A stretch of 17,991 nt of DNA from assembly GCA_002390155.1 (NCBI GenBank), contig DGOS01000064.1, positions 4,152 to 22,142 of the forward strand, in the 5' to 3' direction. Positions 10,267 through 17,492 of this stretch are shown in pieces. Made by a program: the position numbers and the translations under genes. This DNA comes from Hyphomicrobiaceae bacterium UBA4460. Lineage in GTDB: Bacteria > Pseudomonadota > Alphaproteobacteria > Rhizobiales > Methyloligellaceae. The stretch's first letter is position 1. Each line of letters begins with the position of its first letter. The notes beneath the pieces are model-generated. The model had not been told where the DNA came from, did not search any database, and saw nothing but the letters and a program-made list of their open reading frames with translations.

Positions 10267-10306
10267 GCTGTGTCCCTTTATTGCGATTGAAATTCTAAAA
10301 CACAGC
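10267..10306. repeat. Inverted repeat between glmU and glmS
   Basis: GCTGTGT (10267-10273) is the exact reverse complement of ACACAGC (10300-10306), separated by an AT-rich 26-nt spacer. It lies between the glmU stop and the glmS start. There is no T-run on the 3' side in either direction, so it is not a typical intrinsic terminator. It could be an RNA stem in the glmU-glmS message or a protein-binding site; the stem is short and may be chance. Confidence 0.35.
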
Positions 10307-10309
10307 GGC

Positions 10310-11665
10310 CTATTTGGACTTGTCGCGCGTGCGCCGCGCCCGCACCTTGCCCGCCCAACCCTCGTGGTTCTGTTGCGGCACGCGGGAAACGGCGAGCGCG
10401 TCCTCGGGCACGTCTTTCGTAACGACGCTTCCCGAACCGACAAAGGCGCCGTCTCCGACCTTGACCGGCGCGACCAGCGAACTGTTCGAGCCGATGAAGG
10501 CGCCCTCGCCGATCTCGGTACGATGTTTGGCGAATCCGTCATAGTTACACGTGATCGTTCCAGCACCGATATTAGCCTTCGCGCCCACGCTTGCGTCACC
10601 GATGTAGGTGAGGTGGTTAACTTTGGCGCCCTCGTGCACGTGCGCGTTCTTGATCTCGACGAAGTTGCCGACATGGGCATTCTTGGCGAGCTCCGCGCCC
10701 GGCCGCAGCCGCGCGAACGGGCCGACCGTCGCACCAGGTCCGATGCGCGCGTTCTCGAAATGACAAAATCCCATGATGGTCGCGCCGTCGTCGATGGTAA
10801 CACCGGGGCCGATGATCACGTTGGGCTGGATCACCACGTCACGGCCAATGGCGGTGTCGTAACTGAAGAACACGGTCTCGGGCGCGATGAGCGTAACGCC
10901 ATGCGCCATGGCGACGTTGCGCAGTCGCATCTGCATCGCGGCCTCGGCAACCGCGAGCTCGGCGCGTGAGTTCACGCCAAGGACCTCTTCGGCGTTGGAC
11001 AACACGACGCGTGCATGCAAGCCGTCTGCGCGCGCCAGCGACACTGCGTCGGTTAGGTAGTATTCGCCCTTGGCGTTGTCGTTGCCGATGCGCGCCAGCA
11101 GCGTCTTCAATGTCTCGCCTGACCGGAACGCCACGATGCCGGAGTTGCACAGAGTGAGTGCGCGCTCTGCGGTGCTCGCGTCCTTCTCCTCGCGAATGCC
11201 GGCCAGGCGCCCCTCCTCGTCGAACAGCAGACGGCCATAGCCGGTGGGATCGTCCGCCTCGAAGCCGACCACGACAAGATCGGCGCCTGCGTCGAGCTCG
11301 CCCACGACCGCTTTGAGCGTCTCGGCGCGCAGGAGCGGCGTATCGCCGTACAGCACGAGAATGGGCCCCTGCCCGGCCTCGAGGGCCGGCAATGCCGCCT
11401 TCACCGCATCGGCGGTGCCGAGCTGCTCGGGCTGGACAAATACATCGAGGCCGGCGTCCACGGCCTGCCCGGCCTCGCCGACAGCCTCCATATTCGGACC
11501 GACGACCAGGCAGCCCCGCGCAATCCCTGCGGCGCTGCCCGCCTGCAGCACGTGGGCGAGCATGGGGGCCCCGGCGATGCGGTGGAGCACCTTCGGCAGG
11601 TCGGATTTCATGCGGGTGCCCTTGCCTGCGGCAAGGACGATGGCGAGAGCCGATGATTGGGTCAT
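10310..11665 (-). CDS. glmU: Bifunctional GlcN-1-P acetyltransferase / GlcNAc-1-P uridyltransferase GlmU
   Basis: GlmU performs the last two steps to UDP-GlcNAc: acetylation of glucosamine-1-phosphate, then uridylyl transfer. The product is 451 residues, the usual length. The N-terminal pyrophosphorylase domain has LAAGKGTRM (11-19) with the following lysine (K25), QPEQLGTADAV (78-88) and YGDTP (106-110). The C-terminal half is a left-handed beta-helix of hexapeptide repeats containing the acetyltransferase signatures NHLTYIGDA near 351 and GAGTITCNYDG near 368. It ends in a basic tail (KVRARRTRDKSK). The gene opens the minus-strand block followed by glmS, and it is divergent from the SPOR gene at 11943 across 277 bp. 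No strong Shine-Dalgarno precedes the ATG (GAGGGA lies somewhat far upstream). Confidence 0.98.
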   Translation of the reverse strand: MTQSSALAIVLAAGKGTRMKSDLPKVLHRIAGAPMLAHVLQAGSAAGIARGCLVVGPNMEAVGEAGQAVDAGLDVFVQPEQLGTADAVKAALPALEAGQGPILVLYGDTPLLRAETLKAVVGELDAGADLVVVGFEADDPTGYGRLLFDEEGRLAGIREEKDASTAERALTLCNSGIVAFRSGETLKTLLARIGNDNAKGEYYLTDAVSLARADGLHARVVLSNAEEVLGVNSRAELAVAEAAMQMRLRNVAMAHGVTLIAPETVFFSYDTAIGRDVVIQPNVIIGPGVTIDDGATIMGFCHFENARIGPGATVGPFARLRPGAELAKNAHVGNFVEIKNAHVHEGAKVNHLTYIGDASVGAKANIGAGTITCNYDGFAKHRTEIGEGAFIGSNSSLVAPVKVGDGAFVGSGSVVTKDVPEDALAVSRVPQQNHEGWAGKVRARRTRDKSK

Positions 11666-11827
11666 GCCGTCTTTAGAAGTCCCTCTTCCTGGGGCGGGCT
11701 TGTCTTGGGGAAAACTGGCCGCCGCCCAACGTTATTCCTGACCGCCGTCTGTCTAATCCAAAGCGCGCCTCAGGGCCACAGCCCCAGCATCTATGCGACC
11801 ACCTCGCGCAAAATCGGCACAGGGAAT

Positions 11828-11855
11828 TTGACCAGCCAGATGAACTGAGTAATCT
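11828..11855 (+). promoter_or_regulatory. Predicted promoter of the membrane-anchored SPOR gene
   Basis: TTGACC (11828-11833), a 16-nt spacer and TAATCT (11850-11855) form a sigma70-like promoter on the plus strand in the interval between glmU and the SPOR gene. The predicted start near 11862 gives a leader of about 80 nt. I found no equally good promoter for glmU on the other strand; TTGGAT with a poor -10 near 11730-11760 is the best there. Confidence 0.5.
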
Positions 11856-11926
11856 CGCAAGGAGCGGCACGGCACACCCGATTGGGGACTTCGTTCAGGT
11901 GGTTATCGCGCCGAAACCTCGCATTT

Positions 11927-11931
11927 GGAGG
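11927..11931 (+). promoter_or_regulatory. Ribosome binding site deciding the SPOR gene start
   Basis: GGAGG ends 11 nt before the ATG at 11943. It also overlaps an in-frame TTG (11925) that would add six residues. The Shine-Dalgarno position favours the ATG. A GANTC site (gattc, 11935-11939) sits between it and the start codon. Confidence 0.6.
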
Positions 11932-11942
11932 CTGGATTCCTC

Positions 11943-12938
11943 ATGGTCAAGCGGCAGCGTGCGATGAAGCGGAGCCTGGGGCGGAATACGTTCGCCTTCT
12001 TATGGATCGTGCTGGCCGGTATTTCGGGCCTTTATCTCTACATGCTGTTGACCGATCCGACGGCCCTTGGCGGCCAGGCTGAGCGCCGCGCGCCCTCAGA
12101 CGGCGACACCGCCGCCGCGCCGCCGCCACAAAGGCCCCCGCAACAAGCCGTGGCCGCGCCCCCGCCGGCGGACGCCCTCAGCAAGGCGGACGTCGCCGCG
12201 CTCAAGAATACATTGCAAGGTCTCTCCCAACAGGTCGGGCAGCTTGATGAGCGCCTGAAGCCGATCGAGCGTTTCGTCGGTCCGGTGGCGGCCCTGCCGC
12301 CGTCCGCCTCGGTTTCAACCTCGCCGCCCAAGCCGCAAACCCCCAGCCCAGAGCCCGCGCCGGCCGCCGCCGTGGTCGAAGAGGTGGTCGAGGAAGTCGT
12401 CGAAGAGACGCCGCCGCCACCACCGCCGACACCCGCCCCGGCACCCGTAGCGGCTGCCCCGGAACCGGCGCCCGAGCCTGCGCCCGCCGCCGCCCCTGCG
12501 CCCGAACCGGAACCTGCCCCGCCGCCCGTGGCCGCCGCGCCGGAACCGGCCCCTGAGCCTGCGCCGGCGGAAACGGCCGCCGCAACGCCCCCTGCACCGC
12601 CAGCAGTGCCGCCCGCAGCCGTGGTTGAAACGGACGTCGCGGCCTTCGATCCGGTGACCCTGCCTCCGGCCGCCAATGACGGCTCGACGCGATACGGTAT
12701 CGAGATCGGTGCCGTGGCCAAGCGCGACGACCTTCGCCCGCTCTGGCGCGAATACCTGACCAAGCATGCCGCTCTGGTGGCGGGTCTGCAGCCGCGCCGG
12801 GTGCTCGCACCCGACAAACAGTGGCGCTTGATCGCCGGGCCGTTCGCCAACGCTCAAGACGCTGAAGGCGCGTGCTCACTGTTCAAGAAGGCCGACCGTC
12901 CGTGCGCGGCGACCGTCTACGCCGGCGACGCGCTCTAA
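11943..12938 (+). CDS. Membrane-anchored, Pro/Ala/Glu-rich SPOR domain protein
   Basis: The product is 331 residues with a bitopic layout. It has a short basic cytoplasmic end (MVKRQRAMKRSLGR), one membrane helix at about 16-36 (TFAFLWIVLAGISGLYLYML), and a probable coiled coil at 82-112 (ADVAALKNTLQGLSQQVGQL). An extended Pro/Ala/Glu tract fills about 120-240. Residues 250-331 form a SPOR-like domain (YGIEIGAVAKRDDLRPLW, then QWRLIAGPFANAQDAEGAC). SPOR proteins of this layout typically span the periplasm and bind septal peptidoglycan. The tract contains an exact 14-residue repeat (residues 169-182 and 196-209). The ATG at 11943 was chosen because of GGAGG upstream. It is divergent from glmU and convergent with the substrate-binding protein gene (19 bp between stops). 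The precise division role is inferred. Confidence 0.82.
   Translation: MVKRQRAMKRSLGRNTFAFLWIVLAGISGLYLYMLLTDPTALGGQAERRAPSDGDTAAAPPPQRPPQQAVAAPPPADALSKADVAALKNTLQGLSQQVGQLDERLKPIERFVGPVAALPPSASVSTSPPKPQTPSPEPAPAAAVVEEVVEEVVEETPPPPPPTPAPAPVAAAPEPAPEPAPAAAPAPEPEPAPPPVAAAPEPAPEPAPAETAAATPPAPPAVPPAAVVETDVAAFDPVTLPPAANDGSTRYGIEIGAVAKRDDLRPLWREYLTKHAALVAGLQPRRVLAPDKQWRLIAGPFANAQDAEGACSLFKKADRPCAATVYAGDAL
12447..12569 (+). repeat. Duplicated PEPAPEPAPA block in the SPOR linker
   Basis: Bases 12447-12488 and 12528-12569 both encode VAAAPEPAPEPAPA. The DNA copies differ at several synonymous third positions. The peptide has therefore been kept, or re-created by composition, while the DNA diverged. 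Such rigid Pro-rich tracts usually act as periplasmic spacers. Confidence 0.7.
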
Positions 12939-12957
12939 GTCGACCGGCCGCTACCTG

Positions 12958-14176
12958 CTATTGGGCTGGACGCGGGATCACCGGCTCTTGCTCGGCGAGC
13001 TCTTCCGGCGCGACCACGACATAACCACCATCGATGATCTGGGTCAGGATTTCGCGCTTGGCGATATTCTTGCCGGTCTCGTCGAACTTGATGGGCCCGT
13101 AGAACGTCAGCAGGTCCGTGGCGGCGATGGCGTCGCGCACTTTGTCCGTATCCAAGCTTTGTGCGCGCTCTAACGCGTCGGCGAACACATAGACCGCGGC
13201 GGCGGACTGGGCCGCCTGGTATGGCGGTGCATAGCCGTAGACCATTTCGAAGGCGCGCGCGAAGTCTTCCGCCGAGCCGAACAATGCCCCCTTGTAGTTG
13301 AGGGAGCGATGCCATTGCTGCACGCAGAAGATGTACGACGACGCCTTTAGGAACTTCCTCTCCACTTGCGCGGAATCGCAATGGGTCATCGCGATCATCG
13401 GCACACTCACCTGTAATGCACCGAGCTGCTCCACGGCCGTGAGCGCGCCCTTGTCGTGGCCCGACACCACAAGCATGTCCGGCTTGAGTTCTTCGACCTT
13501 GCTCAAGGTCATCGACATGTCGTCGAGTTCCGGCGGAAGCCGATCGTCGACCACCAGGTTAACGCCGTGCTCTTTTACGCTGGCAAGCACGCCAGCGCGC
13601 GTCCTGCGCGAGCGGGCCGTCGTCGGTGGCCATGGCAAGGGTCAGTTCGTTCGGGGCCTTGCCGAACTTTGCCGCATATGCCACGGCGAGATCGATCACC
13701 TGAATCATATAGTTGTCGGACGTCGACAACACGGCGAAGAGATATTTGTAGCCCCTGGAGAAGACATCGCGCGATGCGCCGTTTGCCTCCACCATCGGAA
13801 TACGATGCTTCTCGACGACCGGCACTGCAGCCTTCGTTAGCAAAGCGCTGTAAGGGCCTAGAATGAAGCGAACGCCATCCTCACGGATCAAACGCTCGAC
13901 GAGCACCGTGCCACGTTGGGGCGTGGACTCGTCGTCGTAATACAGAACGTCGAGCGCGTAGGCGCTGCCACCAATTTTCACCCCGCCTTTGTCGTTGATT
14001 TTTCGGACCGCGAGGTCGTAGCCGTTCTTGGTGTGCGTGCCGCTGACGGCGAACTTGCCTGAGAGAGAAAGCGCCGTGCCGAGCCGAATGGTCTGGTCGG
14101 CGCTTACGGCCCAACCCGCACTGAATGCGAGCGACGCAAACGCGATGCTTGCGCAGAATCGACGCGCGAACGCCAT
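12958..14176 (-). pseudogene. Frameshifted periplasmic substrate-binding protein (Peripla_BP_6 / LivJ-like)
   Basis: Two overlapping minus-strand reading frames make one protein. The N-terminal part (from ATG 14176) has a signal peptide (CASIAFASLAFSAGWAVSA) and then DQTIRLGTALSLSGKFAVSG, the start of a type I periplasmic binding fold of the branched-chain amino acid/amide class. It runs to LAMATDDGPLAQDAR. The sequence then continues in another frame as AGVLASVKEHGVNLVVDD and on to PVIPRPAQ. The break lies in a GC-dinucleotide tract at about 13595-13603. Adding two bases (or removing one) would restore a protein of about 405 residues, typical for the family. No permease or ATPase genes are adjacent, so it is an orphan binding protein. 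It may be a real inactivation or a sequencing or assembly error; the rest of the gene shows no decay. Confidence 0.8.
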
Positions 14177-14220
14177 GTGATGAAACCGCCCCGTCTTGCC
14201 CGAATCTCCTGGAGCCGGGA

Positions 14221-14235
14221 GATTACGCGCTAATC
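14221..14235. repeat. Small palindrome upstream of the substrate-binding protein gene
   Basis: GATTA-CGCGC-TAATC is a perfect 5-bp inverted repeat with a 5-nt spacer, 45-59 bp upstream of the ATG at 14176. It overlaps a possible minus-strand -10 box (TAATCT, 14225-14220), but no matching -35 box is visible. It could be a regulator site or chance. Confidence 0.3.
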
Positions 14236-14300
14236 GGCCCGCGCGCATCTTTTATGGGCATTTTGCGACGGCGTTTCTCGCCGAGATCGCCGAGGCCAGA

Positions 14301-15296
14301 CTAGAGCTGCTTGGTATTGAAGGTATCACAAGTTTGCAGACGGCCATCCGCGTAGCCACGGCGGAACCAGCGGGCGCGCTGCTCCGACGAACCGTGGGTG
14401 AAGGAATCTGGCACGACATAACCTTGCGTCCGCCGCTGAATACGATCGTCGCCAATGGCGCTCGCCGCACGCAGCGCCTCATCGATATCGCCCGGCTCGA
14501 TGAGGCCCTTGTCGGCCTGCATCTGATGGGCCCAGACCCCGGCGAAGCAATCCGCTTGAAGCTCCATGCGGACCTGCAAGGCGTTGGCCGACCGCCGGCT
14601 CATCCGGCGCTTGGCGCCCTCGACCTTGTCGGCAATTCCGAGCAGCTTTTGAACGTGGTGACCAACCTCATGGGAGATCACATAAGCCTGCGCGAAATCG
14701 CCCGGCGCCCGAAAGCGGTTCTTCAGCTCACGGTAGAAAGCGAGGTCGATATAGACCTTTTCGTCGGCGGGGCAGTAGAACGGCCCCATGGCCGACATGC
14801 CCGTCCCGCATGCGGAGCGCACATAGTCGTCGAACAACACGAGCTTGGGCTCCCGATATTCGGCGCCGATCTCGCGGAAGGTCTGTCGCCAGGTGTCCTC
14901 CGTGGTACCGAGCACGACGGCGACGAAACTCTTCAGATCGTCTTCGTTGGACGTTTGTGGAGCCTGGAGACCCCCGCCGCGCCGCTGGGCCTGGCCACCA
15001 GCGGGAACATTCGCGGTGTCGGGCCTCTGCTGCGGCAGCCGCATATCCGGAATGCCGGCGCCGCCCCCGCCTGCATCAGGATTCGAACCTGTCAGAAGCT
15101 TCAGGGGATTGATGCCCAGGAGCAGCATGATGCCGAGAACGATGAGGAGTCCGATGAGGCCGATCCCGCCGCCGCGCCGGCCGCCCCCACTGGATGGGAA
15201 GCGCCCGCCGCCGCCAGGAAATGGAAAGCCGAAGCCGCGCCGTTGCCCGCGCCGATCCTCGACATTCTGGCTCTTTCTTTGTCCACGCCAACGCAT
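14301..15296 (-). CDS. ypfJ: Neutral zinc metallopeptidase, YpfJ family
   Basis: The 331-residue product starts with the family's typical MRWRGQRKSQNVEDRRG. A Gly-rich stretch, one membrane helix at about 45-64 (IGLIGLLIVLGIMLLLGI) and a Gly/Gln linker follow. The catalytic domain carries the zinc motif HEVGHH (209-214), whose two outer His residues and Glu are the expected ligands and catalytic base. RMELQADCFAGVWA (243-256) supplies the third ligand region. Cys163/Cys175 and Cys250/Cys323 could form disulfides if the domain faces the periplasm. The physiological substrate of this family is unknown. The ATG at 15296 is chosen over an upstream ATG (15365) because it gives the family N-terminus and has GAGGGA about 8 nt upstream. 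Confidence 0.92.
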   Translation of the reverse strand: MRWRGQRKSQNVEDRRGQRRGFGFPFPGGGGRFPSSGGGRRGGGIGLIGLLIVLGIMLLLGINPLKLLTGSNPDAGGGGAGIPDMRLPQQRPDTANVPAGGQAQRRGGGLQAPQTSNEDDLKSFVAVVLGTTEDTWRQTFREIGAEYREPKLVLFDDYVRSACGTGMSAMGPFYCPADEKVYIDLAFYRELKNRFRAPGDFAQAYVISHEVGHHVQKLLGIADKVEGAKRRMSRRSANALQVRMELQADCFAGVWAHQMQADKGLIEPGDIDEALRAASAIGDDRIQRRTQGYVVPDSFTHGSSEQRARWFRRGYADGRLQTCDTFNTKQL

Positions 15297-15312
15297 TGCA
15301 AAATCCCTCGCC

Positions 15313-15328
15313 ACAATTCCCAAATTGT
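15313..15328. repeat. Inverted repeat just upstream of the YpfJ-family gene
   Basis: ACAATT-CCCA-AATTGT is a perfect 6-bp inverted repeat that ends 17 bp from the metallopeptidase ATG. A direct repeat TTGCACA lies further upstream at 15339-15345 and 15358-15364. Both are plausible operator elements, but neither matches a motif I can name. Confidence 0.35.
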
Positions 15329-15465
15329 TGGGCGCATTTTGCACATGTGGAGGTTTATTGCACAACCCAGTCTGACAGGGCGTGGCGTCCGGGGCGTTCT
15401 CCGGTGGCTCTAGAATTTCATCAAGTCAGTTGAGGACAAGCCCGCAAATCCCTGTGGCTATTAAA

Positions 15466-15471
15466 GATAAT
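15466..15471 (+). promoter_or_regulatory. Candidate -10 box for the small RNA
   Basis: GATAAT is one base from the sigma70 -10 consensus and would start transcription at about 15478, just before the first stem of the RNA candidate. No convincing -35 box lies 16-18 bp upstream; TTGAGG at 15430 is too far away. An activator-dependent or alternative-sigma promoter is possible. Confidence 0.35.
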
Positions 15472-15477
15472 GACAAG

Positions 15478-15607
15478 GAAACGTCACAGAACTGCCATGC
15501 GGAATGGGCATCCTCCACGTGCTCAGTTGTGTTCGGTCTGAGCAGGTAGTGCGTTCTGTGTAAATGCGTAAGAGCCTCGGCACTCCCCGCGCCGGGGCTC
15601 TTCTTTT
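15478..15607 (+). ncRNA. Candidate structured small RNA with an anti-Shine-Dalgarno motif
   Basis: The 383-bp gap 15297-15679 has no credible protein gene but contains ordered RNA-like structure on the plus strand. CACAGAAC (15485-15492) pairs perfectly with GTTCTGTG (15553-15560), and two more G-C pairs follow after a single bulged base. Inside it, TGCC (15493-15496) can pair with GGCA (15507-15510), or ATGC with GCAT. The segment 15517-15526 pairs with 15538-15547 (ACGTGCTCAG with CTGAGCAGGT, one mismatch, 11-nt loop). Between these hairpins lies unpaired TCCTCC (15511-15516), complementary to a Shine-Dalgarno. A terminator-like hairpin with a T-rich tail closes the unit. I do not recognise it as 6S, SRP, tmRNA or RNase P RNA. 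Anti-SD sRNAs are known in alphaproteobacteria, but membership here is inference. Confidence 0.5.
15570..15607 (+). terminator. Rho-independent terminator-like hairpin, plus strand
   Basis: AAGAGCC (15570-15576) pairs perfectly with GGCTCTT (15596-15602), and further C/G pairing (CCCC with GGGG) is possible inside the loop. It is followed on the plus strand by TTCTTTT (15601-15607). No T-run follows on the minus side (acgcattt), so termination is directed plus-ward. There is no plus-strand protein gene nearby for it to terminate, which supports a small RNA upstream. Confidence 0.6.
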
Positions 15608-15679
15608 GTGCAAATGGCGGGGCGTCCACCGGCATCCCACAAACACGTTTCGCGCTCGATCCTTCCCTATGGCTGGGAC

Positions 15680-15850
15680 TTAGTGCTTCCCCGCATCGGG
15701 CGCTGTCTTTTCGGGCTGAGTCGCGTGCGTCTTGGCATTGGTCTCGCTTTGGTGACCGCCAACGATATAGCCCGCGAGCACAAAGCCGATCACGATGCCG
15801 CCCAAGACGATCAACAGATATGGCAGGGCGCCCGGGTTGTGCTGTGCCAT
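15680..15850 (-). CDS. Small single-pass membrane protein (56 aa)
   Basis: This short frame encodes MAQHNPGALPYLLIVLGG, then IVIGFVLAGYIVGG, and a polar tail HQSETNAKTHATQPEK ending PDAGKH-stop. One membrane helix is predicted at about residues 9-31, with a hydrophilic, probably exposed tail of about 25 residues. A strong Shine-Dalgarno, GGGGAGGA (15864-15857), lies 6 nt before the ATG. The hydrophobic pattern and codon use are those of a real gene, and TAA closes it. I do not recognise a family or function. It lies between the metallopeptidase gene and the symporter, 118 bp downstream of the symporter stop on the same strand, so it could be read through from it or from its own promoter. Confidence 0.78.
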   Translation of the reverse strand: MAQHNPGALPYLLIVLGGIVIGFVLAGYIVGGHQSETNAKTHATQPEKTAPDAGKH

Positions 15851-15856
15851 GTACAG

Positions 15857-15864
15857 TCCTCCCC
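15857..15864 (-). promoter_or_regulatory. Strong ribosome binding site of the 56-codon gene
   Basis: GGGGAGGA on the minus strand, 6 nt before the ATG at 15850, is the best Shine-Dalgarno in this part of the window. It is the main argument that the short frame is translated. It includes GGAGGA, the exact complement of the TCCTCC in the nearby RNA candidate. Confidence 0.7.
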
Positions 15865-15968
15865 TTTCGAGACGACGGTCAACGCGAACGCATTAGGCTA
15901 TCGGCGAATCGCGGCGCGGTCGAGAGTGCAAGCGTGAGCATTATGCCGTGTCGATCGCATGTCAGAGC

Positions 15969-17492
15969 CTAGCGCTCTTGAGACTTGGCACGCCCTGCCA
16001 AGCGATCGAACACAGGTGACAACGCAGCGGCTACGAGAAAGTTCACCAGAACCGAATATAACGCGGCATAGCCGGGCACGGTGACGCCGAAGATCTCAAG
16101 CGGATAGATCGACGACACAAACCCCCGCGTGGCCGCCATATAGGTGCCGAGCGCGGTTCCCACGGCCCATCCCAGCAGTAGAGCCTGCGCGTTGAAGCGT
16201 TTGGTGAAGAGCCCGAGCAGAATGGGCGGCAAAAGCTGGATGATCCAGATGCCGCCCAGCAACTGAAGCTGGATGGCGTAGGCCTGCGGGATGGCGAGGA
16301 TAAAGAACACCGCGCCGACCTTCACCACGAGCGAAACGATCTTCGCAACTTGCGCCTCTTCAGCGTCACTACAGTTCGGCCGCCAATACTCCTTGTAGAG
16401 ATTGCGCGTAAAGAGATTGGCGCAAGCGATCGACATGATCGCCGCTGGAACCAGCGCCCCGATGGCCACGGCGGCGAATGCGACGCCGGTGAACCAGTCG
16501 GGAAACATGTCGAGAAAGAGCGCGGGCACCGCATAGCTCGCCCCGTAACGCTCGAACCCGTCGACATGGAACGGATTGTTCTCCACGCCCGCGGCGATTG
16601 CCATGTAGCCGAGAAGCGCTATCAAGCCGAGCACGAAGGAATATGCGGACAGGGCCGCGGCGTTGCGGCGGATTACATTGTCGCTCGAGGCGCTGAGAAT
16701 GCCCGTCATGGAGTGCGGATACAGAAACAGCGCCATCGCAGAGCCCAGCGCGAGGGTGATAAAGGCGCTGTAACTGCCGAGGCTGTTGCCGGAGGGTGGC
16801 GCCAATAGATACTTCGACTTCGGAACGGCATCGAAGATCGCGCCGTAGCCGCCGAGCTTCGCCGGGATGATAACGATCGCGGCGAAGATGGTGATGAAGA
16901 TCAGCATGTCCTTCACCACCGCGATCAGGGCGGGCGCACGTAAGCCGCTCGTATAGGTGAAGGCGGCGAGGATGATGAAGGCGATGATCAGCGGAAGATG
17001 ACCGGTGAAGCCTTCCGTCGGGAAGCCGAGCGCGCCGATGACCACTTCCATGCCGACGAGCTGCAACGCGATATAGGGCATCGTCGCCACAAGCCCCGTC
17101 AGGGCGACGGCAAGCGCCAGCAGCCGCGAGCCGAACCGGTCGCGGACATAGTCGGCCGCCGTGACATGCCCTTTTTCGCGCGCAACGATCCACAGCCGTG
17201 GGAAGACCAGGAACAGGATCGGATAGATCATGATCGTATAGGGGACGGCGAAGAACCCCATGGCGCCGGCGCCATAGATCAGCGCGGGCACGGCGATGAA
17301 GGTGTAAGCCGTGTAGAGATCCCCGCCGAGCAGGAACCAGGTCACCACCGTGCCGAAGCGGCGTCCGCCTAGGCCCCATTCGTGCAGCACGTTGAGATCG
17401 GCCTTGCGCCAACGCGCGGCCATGAAGCCGACCCAGGTGACGAACAGGAACAGGCCAATGAAGACGGATGCGGCGACGACGTTCAGGCTCAC
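15969..17492 (-). CDS. Sodium:solute symporter family protein, MctP-like monocarboxylate permease
   Basis: The 507-residue product is a polytopic inner-membrane protein with about 13 hydrophobic helices. It has sodium:solute symporter (SSS) family features, including WFLLGGDLYTAYTFIAVPAL near 52-71 and GHVTAADYVRDRFGSR near 108-123. The overall pattern, and the DUF3311 partner encoded just upstream, match rhizobial MctP, which imports lactate, pyruvate and similar monocarboxylates. The substrate here is inferred from that resemblance. The start is GTG at 17492, overlapping the TGA of the DUF3311 gene as GTGA, a sign of translational coupling. No two-component regulator like mctSR is in the window. 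Acetate/pyruvate permease (ActP-like) or another SSS substrate remains possible. Confidence 0.85.
   Translation of the reverse strand: MSLNVVAASVFIGLFLFVTWVGFMAARWRKADLNVLHEWGLGGRRFGTVVTWFLLGGDLYTAYTFIAVPALIYGAGAMGFFAVPYTIMIYPILFLVFPRLWIVAREKGHVTAADYVRDRFGSRLLALAVALTGLVATMPYIALQLVGMEVVIGALGFPTEGFTGHLPLIIAFIILAAFTYTSGLRAPALIAVVKDMLIFITIFAAIVIIPAKLGGYGAIFDAVPKSKYLLAPPSGNSLGSYSAFITLALGSAMALFLYPHSMTGILSASSDNVIRRNAAALSAYSFVLGLIALLGYMAIAAGVENNPFHVDGFERYGASYAVPALFLDMFPDWFTGVAFAAVAIGALVPAAIMSIACANLFTRNLYKEYWRPNCSDAEEAQVAKIVSLVVKVGAVFFILAIPQAYAIQLQLLGGIWIIQLLPPILLGLFTKRFNAQALLLGWAVGTALGTYMAATRGFVSSIYPLEIFGVTVPGYAALYSVLVNFLVAAALSPVFDRLAGRAKSQER

Noticed and set aside
10202..10309. A glmS ribozyme/riboswitch in the leader of glmS
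   Set aside because: That element belongs mainly to Gram-positive bacteria and is about 150-200 nt. The 108-bp spacer is too short and lacks its core.
13565..13580. Programmed frameshifting at the AAAA run in the substrate-binding protein gene
   Set aside because: Shifting there would join ARWRACQRK to EHGVN. Shifting upstream at the GCGCGC tract gives DARAGVLASVKEHG, which fits the expected helix far better. There is no slippery heptamer or stimulatory structure.
14196..15413. A 405-codon plus-strand frame opposite the metallopeptidase
   Set aside because: It is antisense to a gene with an intact HEVGHH motif and has no family resemblance of its own.
15426..15635. A 69-codon minus-strand frame across the RNA candidate
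   Set aside because: No Shine-Dalgarno, no coherent hydrophobic or domain pattern, and it runs through the terminator-like hairpin. RNA structure explains the region better.
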